From CAVQZA01 sp963724805 (GTDB lineage Bacteria > Actinomycetota > Thermoleophilia > Gaiellales > Gaiellaceae): DNA of 64,000 nucleotides. The stretch lies in the NCBI GenBank assembly GCA_963724805.1, contig CAVRWA010000001.1:143715-207714 (forward strand), in the 5' to 3' direction. Below the pieces are notes generated by a model. The model saw only the letters and a program-made list of their open reading frames with translations. It ran no database searches and was not told the origin of the DNA. Within the stretch, counting starts at the first letter, position 1, and each line of letters starts with the position of its first letter. Made by a program: the position numbers and the translations under genes. Positions 15,842 to 23,911 of this stretch are shown in pieces.

Positions 15842-16138
15842 GCTGATTCCCAAGTCGCTGAGGTCCTCCGGGCGCACCTCGGTGACGGCGATGCCGTCAA
15901 CCCGGATGCATGGCGAGCCGCGCTGCGCGTGTTCGAGCACACCTACGGCCGAGCACCCGAGCAGGTCGAGCCGATCATGGGACTGCCCGAGGATGCACTG
16001 GCAATCCAGGCCATGAGCTGGCGAGAGATGCAGGTCCTGGCCATGCGGTTCAGCGAAGACCTCCCTACAGTCGAGCCCGCGCCGGTCACGATCGACCGCT
16101 CAGTAGCGGATACCAAGCCGCGGCCCATTACGGGCTGA
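15842..16138 (+). pseudogene. Remnant of a protein ending SWREMQVLAMRF...; related to 22005-22109
   Basis: An open frame without a good start encodes VAEVLRAHLGDGDAVNP, FEHTYGRAPEQVEPIMGLPE and SWREMQVLAMRFSEDL, ending in DTKPRPITG. A second fragment at 22005-22109 has SWSEMQVLAMRF and DTEPPRTAG. The two look like 3' ends of one gene family. Inside the accessory region this suggests decayed mobile-element genes. Function unknown. Confidence 0.4.
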
Positions 16139-16610
16139 CACCGCTCGCTCGCCCTCCCCGTCGAACCTAACGAACGAGGCGGAGCCTGGAAGCGGAATAC
16201 GGGGTCAGTCGAAAACCGCCGGACGCACAGTCACCGTAGAGAATCCACAATGCAGCGCGGCGACCAGGGGAGCAGTTCCTCAGCACTGAGCACGAGCATC
16301 CGCCCGCGTCACATCGGGCACGTCTTGGAGTGGTGGCGGACGGCCTGCGCCTTCGTTCAGATCATCCTCACAACCTGCGTCCTCCTGCGCGCGTTCGGCG
16401 TCCTCTAGCGGCGCGACCGCGGAGCGTCCCTGGCAGTGCTCGTGCGCAGACAAGGCAGCGCTTCAAGTACGCGCCGCTGAGCTGGAGTTAGTCCGCGTCG
16501 TGGTCGAGCGGCTTGTCGGCGAGCTAGCACCGGCCGAGGCCGCGCCCGTCATCATCGACGGCACCGCCACGGGCGTCCGCTGGTTGTAGTTCCTAGACAG
16601 GCTGGTCATC
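16139..16610. other. Non-coding or decayed stretch
   Basis: About 470 bp with no recognisable gene on either strand and only short frames without plausible starts. Likely decayed accessory DNA. Confidence 0.4.
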
Positions 16611-16663
16611 CGGGCCTCCTTGGAGTCTGGGAGCTGCCAAGCACCCCAGGCCAAGGAGGCCCG
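16611..16663 (-). terminator. 13-bp inverted repeat after the 16682 gene
   Basis: CGGGCCTCCTTGG (16611-16623) pairs with CCAAGGAGGCCCG (16651-16663). The intervening bases contain a second TGGGAGC/GCACCCCA pairing. It starts 18 bp beyond the stop of the minus-strand secreted-protein gene. Confidence 0.6.
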
Positions 16664-16681
16664 TGAGGCACGAAACGAGCG

Positions 16682-17215
16682 CTAACCGAAGGGGACCGCG
16701 ACGAGCCGCCGTGTCGAAACGCCGGCGAGGGGATCCTCGCCCGGCTTTGTTGCACGGACGAACAGCGTGAGCTGCTGCTGTTGGCTACTCGCGGGGAAGT
16801 TCGCGTCGCGGTGAAAGACCAGGATCGTGGTGCCGTCGTCCCCGGTGAGCTCTTCCGCCGGGATGCTGAACTGGTTATACGGCACCGCGGTCACGTAGAC
16901 GCTCGCGCCTTTGATGTTGACGCTGCAGGTGCTCCCGACGCGTACCTTCAGTGTGAAGCTGTTGGTCTGCTCGTTGATCTGTCCGGACAGCACCTCGAAC
17001 GCGGCGATCTGGAGCCGCGCGGGCGGTGCGAGGTCGGCGATCGGGGCGGTCTTCGCGCTCTTGTTGGTCGGACAGCCGTTCGGGCCCGGCGCGGCAGTTG
17101 CGGCCACGCCCACCGCTACCAGGACCGCCAGCGCAAGCGCAGTGACGACGGCAATCCGCAAAGGCGAAGAGACCAAAGCGTGTCGCACCCTCGGATGCCA
17201 AGGAATCCGTTCCAT
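16682..17215 (-). CDS. Secreted protein with Ig-like domain, unknown function
   Basis: A 177-aa protein with an N-terminal membrane/signal segment (LRIAVVTALALAVLVAVGVAAT). Its beta-rich domain contains IADLAPPARLQIAAFEV, TLKVRVGSTCSVNIKGASVYVTAVPYNQF and TRRLVAVPFG. The pattern resembles an unnamed Thermoleophilia-type secreted family with a carboxypeptidase-regulatory/Ig-like fold. ATG 17215 has GAGGAGG 5-6 bp upstream. A hairpin terminator follows. Confidence 0.75.
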   Translation of the reverse strand: MERIPWHPRVRHALVSSPLRIAVVTALALAVLVAVGVAATAAPGPNGCPTNKSAKTAPIADLAPPARLQIAAFEVLSGQINEQTNSFTLKVRVGSTCSVNIKGASVYVTAVPYNQFSIPAEELTGDDGTTILVFHRDANFPASSQQQQLTLFVRATKPGEDPLAGVSTRRLVAVPFG

Positions 17216-17642
17216 GGTGTCCTCCTCAGTTGACCAGGCTCTTACTCCTCGCCGCTTGGGCGAAGGAAGGAGGGGTCGGCGCCGCAACGCAACCCTACCC
17301 ATACCGTCCGACGGACACACGTAAAACGCGCGGCACGCGACCTAGTAGCTCGCGATCATCGTTCTCTGCTCGACCGCGCGCGCACGTACGTATGCGCGAC
17401 CCGGCCCACCCCGAGAGCCGTGAGCTTGGCGGCGGGGCCCGAGTCCAACGCGGGTGCGCGAGACTGTGCGAGTGGGCGAAGGCTTTCCAGCGCTACCCCG
17501 TAGTTACCAGGCGAACGCCAGACGCCGGACCTAGTAGGAGCTGCCCGGAAGTTCGGATTAGAACTGCTTTTGAGAGCTGCGCGGCCGGTGGCGACGTTAT
17601 GTAGCGCATGGCACGTCCTGCGCGGTGCCATAGGATTGCGCC
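17216..17642. other. Intergenic stretch carrying one copy of a 21-bp direct repeat
   Basis: About 425 bp without a recognisable gene. CTAGTAGGAGCTGCCCGGAAG at 17531-17551 recurs as CTAGTAGAAGCTGTCCGGAAG at 18041-18061, flanking the cupin gene. Confidence 0.5.
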
Positions 17643-18061
17643 CTGCCGTTCACGCTCAGGAACATCAAGGAGGATCTGGAGGACCTCGGCCCTAGGTTCG
17701 ACGGCGCGCCGGACCTGGAGTTCCGTGCGGCGACCAAGGCGCTCGACCTCGAGAAATCCGCCCTGAGCTACCAGCGCGTCCCGCCCGGCTATCGCTTTCC
17801 GTACGGCCACACGCACGAGAAGCAAGAGGAGGTGTACGTGGTCCTGCGCGGGAGCGGGCGGATGAAAGTCGACGACGAGATCGTCGAGCTCAAGGAATGG
17901 GACGCGGTGCGCGTCCCGCCCCGTACGTGGCGAGGTTACGAGGCCGGGCCAGAGGGCCTCGAGATCCTCGTCATCGGCGCGCCCAATCTCGGCGAGGATC
18001 CGCGCGAAGACGTCGATGGCCAGCGCGACTGGTGGGCTGACTAGTAGAAGCTGTCCGGAAG
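17531..18061. repeat. Direct repeats flanking the cupin gene
   Basis: The two 21-bp copies (17531-17551 and 18041-18061) differ at two positions and bracket the cupin gene; the second contains its stop codon. A cassette or transposition footprint is possible. Confidence 0.55.
17643..18044 (+). CDS. Cupin-domain protein with apparent CTG start
   Basis: A 133-aa single-domain cupin: RFPYGHTHEKQEEVYVVL carries the metal-binding H-x-H-x-E pattern of cupin motif 1, and VDDEIVELKEWDAVRVPP with EAGPEGLEILVIGAP forms motif 2. Homologues usually begin M-P-F-T-type followed by NIKED. The sequence here reads CTG-CCG-TTC-ACG, with AGGA 7 bp upstream and an in-frame stop just before it. Either CTG is the start, or an ATG was mutated or miscalled, or translation starts at internal GTG 17832, which would lose motif 1. 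Confidence 0.7.
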   Translation: MPFTLRNIKEDLEDLGPRFDGAPDLEFRAATKALDLEKSALSYQRVPPGYRFPYGHTHEKQEEVYVVLRGSGRMKVDDEIVELKEWDAVRVPPRTWRGYEAGPEGLEILVIGAPNLGEDPREDVDGQRDWWAD

Positions 18062-18080
18062 AGTGCCGTCCCTGGAGGTA

Positions 18081-18107
18081 GTCAGGGGTAAACGCAACTC
18101 CGTGGTC
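18081..18107 (+). repeat. 27-bp repeat preceding R1, first copy
   Basis: GTCAGGGGTAAACGC then AACTCCGTGGTC; the second copy at 19966-19992 differs at three positions. Both stand a short distance before an R1 site (18125 and 20009), so R1 is part of a longer (~85 bp) repeat at these two places. Confidence 0.6.
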
Positions 18108-18141
18108 GGGTGAAGGACCCTCGCCTGGGCCAGTGTTGCTC

Positions 18142-19158
18142 CTATGTCAAGCGGGGTTCGTTCTTGAGGGTGGTGTAGACGGTGCGTGCGAGTTGTCGTT
18201 TGAGGCAGCGGAGTGCTTCGCGTCGGCTTTTGCCTTCGGCTTGTTTGCGTTCGAGGTAGGCGCGTGCGGGTGGGTGGACGCGTCCTTGGGTGACCGCGAT
18301 CCGGTGCAGGGCGCAGTTGAGTTGGCGGTTGCCGCCGCGGTCGAGCCGGTGGCGTTGGTGTTTGCCGGAGCTCGCTTCGAGCGGTGCTACGCCGGCGTGG
18401 CGGGCGAGCTGCGCGTCGGAGTCGAAGCGCTCGATCGGTCCGATCTCCCCGAGCAGCTTGCTGGCGCTGATGGCGCCGCAGCCGGGTAGCGCCGAGGAGC
18501 GCCGGCGCGGTCTGCGCGGCCGCTGTCTGCAGCTCGCGATCGAGGTCGCCGATCGTGCGGGTGAGGCTGCGGCAGCGGGCGACGAGCTCCCGCGCGATCC
18601 GTACCTGCGCTGTCTGCTCGAGGCGTGTGAGGCGGCGCCCGACACGATCGAGCCAGACAGCACGGTCGAGCGCGCCGAGCGGGACAGCCCAGTTCGGGGT
18701 CGAGGTCGTGCAGGTGCCAGCGCAGCCGCTGCTGAGCCCGCCGTCGCTCGTCGATCGAGGTCGTCGCGGTGATCGACCAGCAGCTTCAACTCGCGCAGCC
18801 GCTGCTCACCGGCGCGCGGATGGTCGAGCCGCGGCTCGCGCAGCGCCGCCCTAGCGACGGCGAGCGCGTCGATCGGGTCAGACTTGCCGCGCGTGCGGCC
18901 GGCACGGCGTTGCGGCGCCATCAGCTTCGGCGGTACCGCACCAGCCTCTCGCCCGCCGCTGAGAGCGTCCGCTCGAGCGCACGGGTCAGCTGTCGGCAGT
19001 CCTCGAGCGCCCACAGCCGCTCAGACGCGAGCGACGCTGACCAGACGAGCAACTCCGACGCCGAACCGGCCGTCAGCTCCGCCGAGCGCACGCCCGGCCT
19101 CATCGACGGCGACCGCCGTCAGCGACTGCTTGTGCACGTCCACTCCGATCACGATCAT
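18142..19158 (-). pseudogene. IS110-family transposase, frameshifted
   Basis: Aligned to the intact 337-aa copies, this one has an extra G near 18490, changes near 18692-18700, an extra G near 18757, a lost C near 18933 and an extra G near 19083. No long frame remains. The Transposase_20 C-terminal half is still readable in one frame. These indels may be real decay or assembly errors in GC runs. Confidence 0.85.
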
Positions 19159-19389
19159 TCAGATCGCCTCCTCCAACATCGGGGGCGACCGGCGAGCGGA
19201 CAGACCTCAATCGAGGCAGCAGCCACGCTCCTATCAGGTCACGCTCGACGGTCACGGGAAGGCGGCGGCGACACAACGCTGGCAAGTCAACCCTACGGGG
19301 CGACATGCGGGAATAGAGTCAGCCGCCGCCGACCCGAGTCTGCGTCAGTACGATCAGACGCCACCACAACCCGAGCCTGACATTGAGTT
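19159..19389 (-). ncRNA. Predicted bridge RNA region of IS110 copy 1
   Basis: Same non-coding end as in copies 2 and 3, with the same target and donor guide segments. It differs by an extra C near 19294 and a few changes near 19346. Because the transposase is broken, it could act only in trans with the enzyme of another copy. Confidence 0.55.
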
Positions 19390-19431
19390 CGGGAACGTCA
19401 CCCGAGTTTGCGGCAGGTAGCGTTAACGGCC

Positions 19432-19920
19432 GTGCGGGAGGGCTCGGGACCGCTTGTCCTTCGCGAGATCGAAGATCGTGATCTCGGCGTGCTGTTCGAG
19501 CACTCGAGGGATCGCGACGCCATACGGATGGCCGCGTTCACCTCGCCGGAGGCCGATGATCGAGCGAACTTCGAGCAACGCTGGGCGCGGCTGAGGAGCG
19601 ACGGCTCTACGACGAACAGGGTCGTCGAGATCGACGGTCGAGTTGTGGGTCACATTGCGAGCTTCGACTTGGAGGGTCACCGCGAGGTCACCTATTGGAT
19701 CGGCCGTGAGGATTGGGGCCGCGGCATTGCCACGCGTGCCCTACAAGAGTTCTTGCAGCTGGACGCAACCCGTCCGCTCTACGCTCACGCTGCGAGCGAC
19801 AACGCCGCGTCAATTCGTGTGCTGACGAAGTGCGGTTTCCTTATCGTGGGCGAGGGTCGCGAGTTCGCCCATGGGCGCAACGAGGAAACGGACGAGGTCG
19901 TGCTCCGACTCGATCCATGA
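19432..19920 (+). CDS. GNAT-family N-acetyltransferase
   Basis: A 162-aa RimJ/RimL-like acetyltransferase. LREIEDRDLGVLFEHSRD opens the fold, VVGHIASFDLEGHREVTYWIG forms beta 4-5, and the acetyl-CoA loop is WGRGIATRAL. AASDNAASIRVLTKCGF is the usual late helix. GTG 19432 is chosen; a TTG at 19408 lies inside the IS110-flanking R1 repeat and is less likely. The IS element sits immediately upstream and may have separated the gene from its promoter. Confidence 0.85.
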   Translation: MREGSGPLVLREIEDRDLGVLFEHSRDRDAIRMAAFTSPEADDRANFEQRWARLRSDGSTTNRVVEIDGRVVGHIASFDLEGHREVTYWIGREDWGRGIATRALQEFLQLDATRPLYAHAASDNAASIRVLTKCGFLIVGEGREFAHGRNEETDEVVLRLDP

Positions 19921-19965
19921 CCCCAACTGCCCTCGGCTGCACGAGCGTGCCGTCGCTAGAGCGCA

Positions 19966-20033
19966 GTCGGGGGTAAACGCAACTCTGTAGTCACGCCGAG
20001 GACTCTAGTCTGGGCGAGTTTTCGTCACCCGAG
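19966..20033 (+). repeat. 27-bp repeat second copy plus degenerate R1 site
   Basis: 19966-19992 repeats 18081-18107. Then CTGGGCGAGTTTTC (20010) and GTCACCCGAG resemble the two halves of an R1 site with a few bases missing at the centre. It lies between the acetyltransferase gene and the next gene. Confidence 0.5.
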
Positions 20034-20138
20034 TTCGAGATAACGCCCACGGCGCTGCCGCCGCTCAGCGGACGGCCCAGCACCAGGGCGCTTCGGTAGC
20101 GTCCGATGCACCGCAGACGGAAGAAGGGAGACCCGCTC

Positions 20139-21119
20139 GTGGGCGAGAGAAACGGATTTCCGGCCGGCACTCCGTGCTGGGTCGACGTGACGACGACGGA
20201 CCTGGAGGGCACCAAGGCCTTCTACGCGACGCTGTTCGGCTGGGAGGCCTACACCGATCCGAGCCCCGAAGCGGGCGGATACACCACGTTCCGTCTCCGC
20301 GGCAGGGACGTCGCAGGGGCGTCACCGTCGCCGCAACCGGACGCGCGGACGGGGTGGAAGACCTACATCACGTCGGACCTCGTCGACGCGACCGCCGCGA
20401 AGATCACGGAGGCAGGCGGCTTGGTGCTGGCCGAGCCGTTCGACGTCCTGGACGCGGGCCGCATGGCCTTCGCCGGCGACCCGACCGGCGGCGTGTTCGG
20501 CGTGTGGCAGGCCGGCGCGCACAAAGGCGCGCAGCTCGTCAACGAGCCAGGGACGTGGAGCTGGAGCGAGCTCGCGACGCGCGACGTCGTGACGGCGCGC
20601 GCCTTCTACTCGGCGGTCTTCGGCTGGGCGTCCGAGGAGCTCACGGACGTGCCAGGCGGCTACCACGTGCAGACGATCGACGGCCTTCAGGTGGCCGGGA
20701 TCCTCCCGATCTCACGGGAGATGGGGAACATGCCGACCGGCTGGGGCGTCTACTTCTCGGTTGAGGACGCCGACGCCTCGACAGCAAAGGCGCAGGAGCT
20801 CGGCGGCACGGTCGTCGCCGAGCCGTTCGACGTCATGGTCGGCCGGACAGCATGGCTCCTCGACCCGCTGGGAACGCCGTTCCAGGTGATCAAACTCGCT
20901 GTCGTGGACGAACTAGCCGAGCCGCGCCGGGAGGGGTTCGCATCAGGCGCGCGGAACGACCAGACCGGACTCGTACGCGACGGCCTGGGCCTTGCTCCCC
21001 TGGAGCCACGCCCTCCCCGCGATCACGAGGATCAGCCCTGGGCCTGGTTCATCAGAAGCGTGAAGGGCTCGACAGCTCCGTTCCCCTCGCGCGCACGCGC
21101 GCGCGATACGGCGAGATGA
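20139..21119 (+). CDS. Two-domain VOC (glyoxalase/bleomycin-resistance-like) protein
   Basis: Two VOC modules (about 1-120 and 125-255): GTPCWVDVTTTDLEGTKAFYATLFGWE and then WSWSELATRDVVTARAFYSAVFGW. Each ends with DPTGGVFGVWQ- or DPLGTPFQVI-type strands. Such proteins bind or transform small molecules; the substrate is unknown. A C-terminal extension of ~70 Arg/Pro-rich residues after FQVIKLA has no domain, so the ancestral stop may have been lost. GTG 20139 has AGGGAG upstream; ATG 20106 is an alternative. Confidence 0.85.
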   Translation: MGERNGFPAGTPCWVDVTTTDLEGTKAFYATLFGWEAYTDPSPEAGGYTTFRLRGRDVAGASPSPQPDARTGWKTYITSDLVDATAAKITEAGGLVLAEPFDVLDAGRMAFAGDPTGGVFGVWQAGAHKGAQLVNEPGTWSWSELATRDVVTARAFYSAVFGWASEELTDVPGGYHVQTIDGLQVAGILPISREMGNMPTGWGVYFSVEDADASTAKAQELGGTVVAEPFDVMVGRTAWLLDPLGTPFQVIKLAVVDELAEPRREGFASGARNDQTGLVRDGLGLAPLEPRPPRDHEDQPWAWFIRSVKGSTAPFPSRARARDTAR

Positions 21120-21423
21120 ACCTGGCCATCGACCCCGGTTCGTGCAGCCCGCGGGGGGGAGGGGCGGTGGTGATTCTCGCGTGACGGCACCCCGTCCGCA
21201 CCTGATGAACTCCGGTGTACGAAGCCGGCAGCGGACACAAGCCGGCAGCGGACACCCGCCACCCCATAACAGCTGCGCTGCTTCGGGACCCGCGTGCAGG
21301 GGATGGTGAAAGTGGCGAATTGCGGGGACAGCACCGAGACAGCACCGCGCCGCAAACCCTGCGCTTCTCGCACGAACCCTTTGGCTCAGTTGCGCAGGTT
21401 CGGCGTTTTGCCGACCCTCCGAA
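21120..21423. other. Intergenic stretch, no gene recognised
   Basis: About 300 bp with short overlapping frames on both strands, none convincing. It leads into the tRNA/tmRNA 3'-end-like remnant. Confidence 0.4.
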
Positions 21424-21448
21424 TGCCCCCAGCGGGATTCGAACCCGC
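21424..21448 (-). other. tRNA/tmRNA 3'-end-like remnant (candidate attachment scar)
   Basis: On the minus strand GCGGGTTCGAATCCCGC (21448-21432) is a perfect T-arm with the TTCGAAT loop, followed by an acceptor-like TGGGGGCA. No matching 5' half, anticodon arm or CCA is present. Integrases commonly leave such 3' ends. A degenerate counterpart with the same neighbouring sequence lies at ~51478-51510. Confidence 0.55.
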
Positions 21449-21572
21449 GTTTCGGGAAGATGAAGCTGTCAAGCCGTCTAGCACGGAACATGGGATCGAA
21501 GTGCCCGAGCTGCTACGGAGGAAGCTTGACGAGATGCGAGCTAGCCGCCACCCAAGGGACGCGCGGCGCTGA
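21449..21572 (+). pseudogene. Remnant frame ending EVPELLRRKLDEMRA, paralogous to ~51510-51627
   Basis: After the T-arm-like sequence, both loci share GTTTCGGGAAGATG and then an open frame. Here it ends with VPELLRRKLDEMRASR; at 51 kb it ends VPESLRRKLDELRAR. Conservation is better at the protein than at the DNA level, so this was probably the 3' end of a real gene. Family not recognised. Confidence 0.4.
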
Positions 21573-21730
21573 TCGTCCCCGTCTATTCCCGGAAAGGTGG
21601 GTTGGGTCTAACTTCGATCGCTCCGCCGCGGGGGAACCGGACCCGCGCAAGGTCTCGGTCGCCGCTACTGCTCGTGTCCGTCGCGACTCACGGTCGCCCT
21701 CGATCACCTACCGGGCGGCTGCCGCGAAAT

Positions 21731-21780
21731 GGGGAGCGGTGGTTAGTCCCCCTGCACCGCTCCCCACTAAGTACTACTCC
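21731..21780 (+). repeat. R2 hairpin repeat, copy a
   Basis: GGGGAGCGGTG (21731-21741) and CACCGCTCCCC (21755-21765) form a perfect 11-bp stem with loop GTTAGTCCCCCTG. ACTAA immediately after the stem is complementary to TTAGT in the loop, so a pseudoknot is possible. Copies at 59437-59477 and, inverted, 51072-51107; a degenerate one at 38154-38201. Confidence 0.7.
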
Positions 21781-21784
21781 AAGT

Positions 21785-22004
21785 GACTCGCGCTTTCTAA
21801 GGGTTCTTTCTACCGAGGTCGGCCGGGCAACTACTCGATGCGGTCCCTGACTCCACCAGGCGAACGCTGCGATCCCACACCAGCACCGCCGCCGAGCGCG
21901 GATTGGCGGCGGCTAGAGAGCCGGCGAGCGGGATCCGGCTGACTCTGCCTTGCCACTGCTGGCCGGCCTGACGATTCCGCCGGCTCAGGAGACCAAACGA
22001 TCCC
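21785..22004. other. Intergenic or decayed stretch
   Basis: No recognisable gene. It lies between the R2 hairpin and a gene remnant. Confidence 0.35.
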
Positions 22005-22109
22005 CAGGCAATCGCGGCCACGAGCTGGAGCGAGATGCAGGTCCTGGCCATGCGATTCACGGTCGACGGATCAACAGCGGACACCGAGCCGCCACGTACT
22101 GCGGGCTGA
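22005..22109 (+). pseudogene. Short gene remnant (SWSEMQVLAMRF), related to 15842-16138
   Basis: A 34-codon tail encoding AIAATSWSEMQVLAMRF and ending in DTEPPRTAG. It corresponds to the end of the fragment at 16.1 kb but lacks its internal EPAPVTIDRS segment. Too short to be a gene on its own. Confidence 0.4.
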
Positions 22110-22330
22110 TTGCCCACCCACGCAGCGTCATCCACGGCAGCAGGCCCCGGATGCGGACGCTGCCCTCTGTGGTCCCGCCCCTTAAGCGTCTCGCACGCCG
22201 GGTCCTGCCCGACTGGGGCAGGGGTCGAGGGGGTTCCCGCCCCTCCGTCTCGCCACGCAGCGACCGGAGCACTTGCGCCGGTGGTAGTGATGGGGCGAAC
22301 ATCTCTTGGAGGCCAGCCGGGAGGCTCGCG

Positions 22331-23143
22331 ATGCCGAGCGTGATGGTGAACGGGGCCGAGCTTTACCACGAGGTCCAGGGCACGGGGCCGCCGGTCCTGC
22401 TGATCATGGGAGCAACAGGCGACGGTGGCCACTTCGACGCCTTCGCCGACCTGCTGGCCGACGAGTTCACGGTCATCACCTATGACAGGCGCGGGAACGG
22501 GCGCAGCCCCGTCCCGGCGGGCTGGAAGACGACCTCACCGGAGGAGCAGGCCGATGACGCAGCAGCGCTGTTGGCTGTGCTCGGGGTCGGTCCCGCGGCG
22601 GTCTTTGCGACGAGCAGCGGCGGGAACTTCGCACTGTGCCTACTGATCCGTCATCCCGGATCGGTGTCCGGCGCGATCCTGCACGAGCCGGCGTTGTACG
22701 CCCTGCTTGACGACTTCGACGCGGTGCGAGCCCCGGTAAGAGCGCTGGTCCAGGACGCGATGAAGGCCGGCGGGGCTCCCGCCGCCGTGGAGGCCTACTG
22801 GCGTTACATGACCGGGGACGATGGTTGGGATCGGCTCGCGCCAACACTTCGTGCGCGGCTTCGCGCTCGCGCTAGCACGTTGTTCAAGATCGAGTTGGGG
22901 ACCTACGAGCACTACCTGCCCGACGACCGGACGCTGGCCGCCATCCCGGTTCCGGTGCGCCTGCTCGTAAGCGAGAACGGCCTTCCCGTCTTCGCCGAGG
23001 TCGCACGCCGTCTCGGCAAGCGCCTCGGCGTGGACGTCGCGACCACGCCGGGGAGACACGACCCGTATCACACATATCCCGACGAACTCGCAGAGGCCAT
23101 CCGCCCATTTCTTCGGGAGGTCAGCACAGGGCCAGCGGCGTAG
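22331..23143 (+). CDS. Alpha/beta-fold hydrolase
   Basis: A 270-aa hydrolase. VNGAELYHEVQGTGPPVLLIMGATGDGGHFD covers the first strands and the oxyanion region, and ITYDRRGNGRS is typical. The nucleophile elbow is A-T-S95-S-G, a variant of G-x-S-x-G. Catalytic His is likely in GRHDPYH near residue 242. ATG 22331 has GGGAGG 8 bp upstream. It may be an esterase or haloperoxidase-like enzyme; substrate unknown. Confidence 0.88.
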   Translation: MPSVMVNGAELYHEVQGTGPPVLLIMGATGDGGHFDAFADLLADEFTVITYDRRGNGRSPVPAGWKTTSPEEQADDAAALLAVLGVGPAAVFATSSGGNFALCLLIRHPGSVSGAILHEPALYALLDDFDAVRAPVRALVQDAMKAGGAPAAVEAYWRYMTGDDGWDRLAPTLRARLRARASTLFKIELGTYEHYLPDDRTLAAIPVPVRLLVSENGLPVFAEVARRLGKRLGVDVATTPGRHDPYHTYPDELAEAIRPFLREVSTGPAA

Positions 23144-23401
23144 GGGTTGGGCTTTGCGGAGACGCTGGCGGCGCGCATCCGGGTCGTTGCCTCCGTCGAG
23201 CAGGCATGGCAGATCCAGCTAGTCCCGAGCACGTCGCCGAGGCAGGGCACCACCCGTAGACGACATTCCCTGGTGCTGCGGCGTAGATGGCCGATGCCGC
23301 AGCACCCTCGGGCGTGAAGCTGCCCGGCAGTCGCCTGCCCGGCGCTGCTCGGGAACGTCCCCTGGCCTGGGCTTCGGTGGCGGCGGTAGCTCCGTGGTTC
23401 T

Positions 23402-23854
23402 CTATACGGGCTGAGAGGCTGGTTCGGCCGCGCGGGCCGGAGGGCGGGCGAGTCCGAGTTGGAAGAGGGTGCTGAGACGGTCGGGGACACCCCAATGCTC
23501 GACGATGCGACCGTCCTCGACTCGGAGGCTGTCGAAGACGTCGGTGCTCATGGTGCGGCCGGTGGGAGGGTTGCCCATGAAGGAGCCGTCGTTGGTGCCG
23601 GTGCCGGTCATGCGGAGCCAGACGGTGTCGCCATCGACGGTGAGGTCGTCGATTTCGAGATGGAAGTCGGAGAATGCGCGCCGCAGCGAGGCGATCACGG
23701 CCTTGACGCCGTCGGCGCCTGGTGCGTGATCGGGGCCGAAGTTCTGGTGCTCGACCATGTCGGGCGAGATCAGCTCGTCGGCGACGACGAGATTCCCCTC
23801 GTTGAAGCCTTCTTCGATCAGGCGGCGAACGAGCTCGTCGGGGTTGTGCGACAT
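23402..23854 (-). CDS. SnoaL-like polyketide cyclase/ester cyclase family protein
   Basis: A 150-aa ester-cyclase-like protein: RRLIEEGFNEGNLVVADELISPDMVEHQ at the N-terminus, GVKAVIASLRRAFSDFHLEIDDL, then VWLRMTGTGTNDGSF and DGRIVEHWGVPD. AAAGGAG lies 6 bp before ATG 23854. It is divergent from a TetR regulator with an AT-rich palindrome between them, so the regulator probably controls this gene. Confidence 0.85.
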   Translation of the reverse strand: MSHNPDELVRRLIEEGFNEGNLVVADELISPDMVEHQNFGPDHAPGADGVKAVIASLRRAFSDFHLEIDDLTVDGDTVWLRMTGTGTNDGSFMGNPPTGRTMSTDVFDSLRVEDGRIVEHWGVPDRLSTLFQLGLARPPARAAEPASQPV

Positions 23855-23869
23855 GATCCTCTCCTTTCG

Positions 23870-23886
23870 ATAAAGATATACTTTAT
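23870..23886. promoter_or_regulatory. Predicted TetR operator
   Basis: ATAAAG-ATATA-CTTTAT is a perfect 6-bp inverted repeat with a 5-bp spacer in the 57-bp divergent intergenic region. This region is strikingly AT-rich compared with its surroundings. The position suits autorepression and control of the ester cyclase gene. Confidence 0.6.
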
Positions 23887-23911
23887 TGAATAAGTTGGTA
23901 CCGTAATAAAC

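Larger units (their letters stand above)
18138..19389 (-). mobile_element. IS110-family element, copy 1 (degenerate)
   Basis: 1252 bp flanked by GTT on both sides within an R1 site (left half GGGCCAGTGTT ends at 18137, right half CGGGAACGTCACCCGAG starts at 19390). Compared with copies 2 and 3 it has several single-base insertions and deletions through the transposase and one or two in the guide-RNA region. The guide segments themselves (AACGCTGGC and CGGGAATA) are unchanged. Confidence 0.9.

Noticed and set aside
18142..19380. Long open frames on the plus strand across the IS110 copies
   Set aside because: Arg/Ser-rich shadows of the transposase gene; GC-rich codon bias opens the antisense frames.
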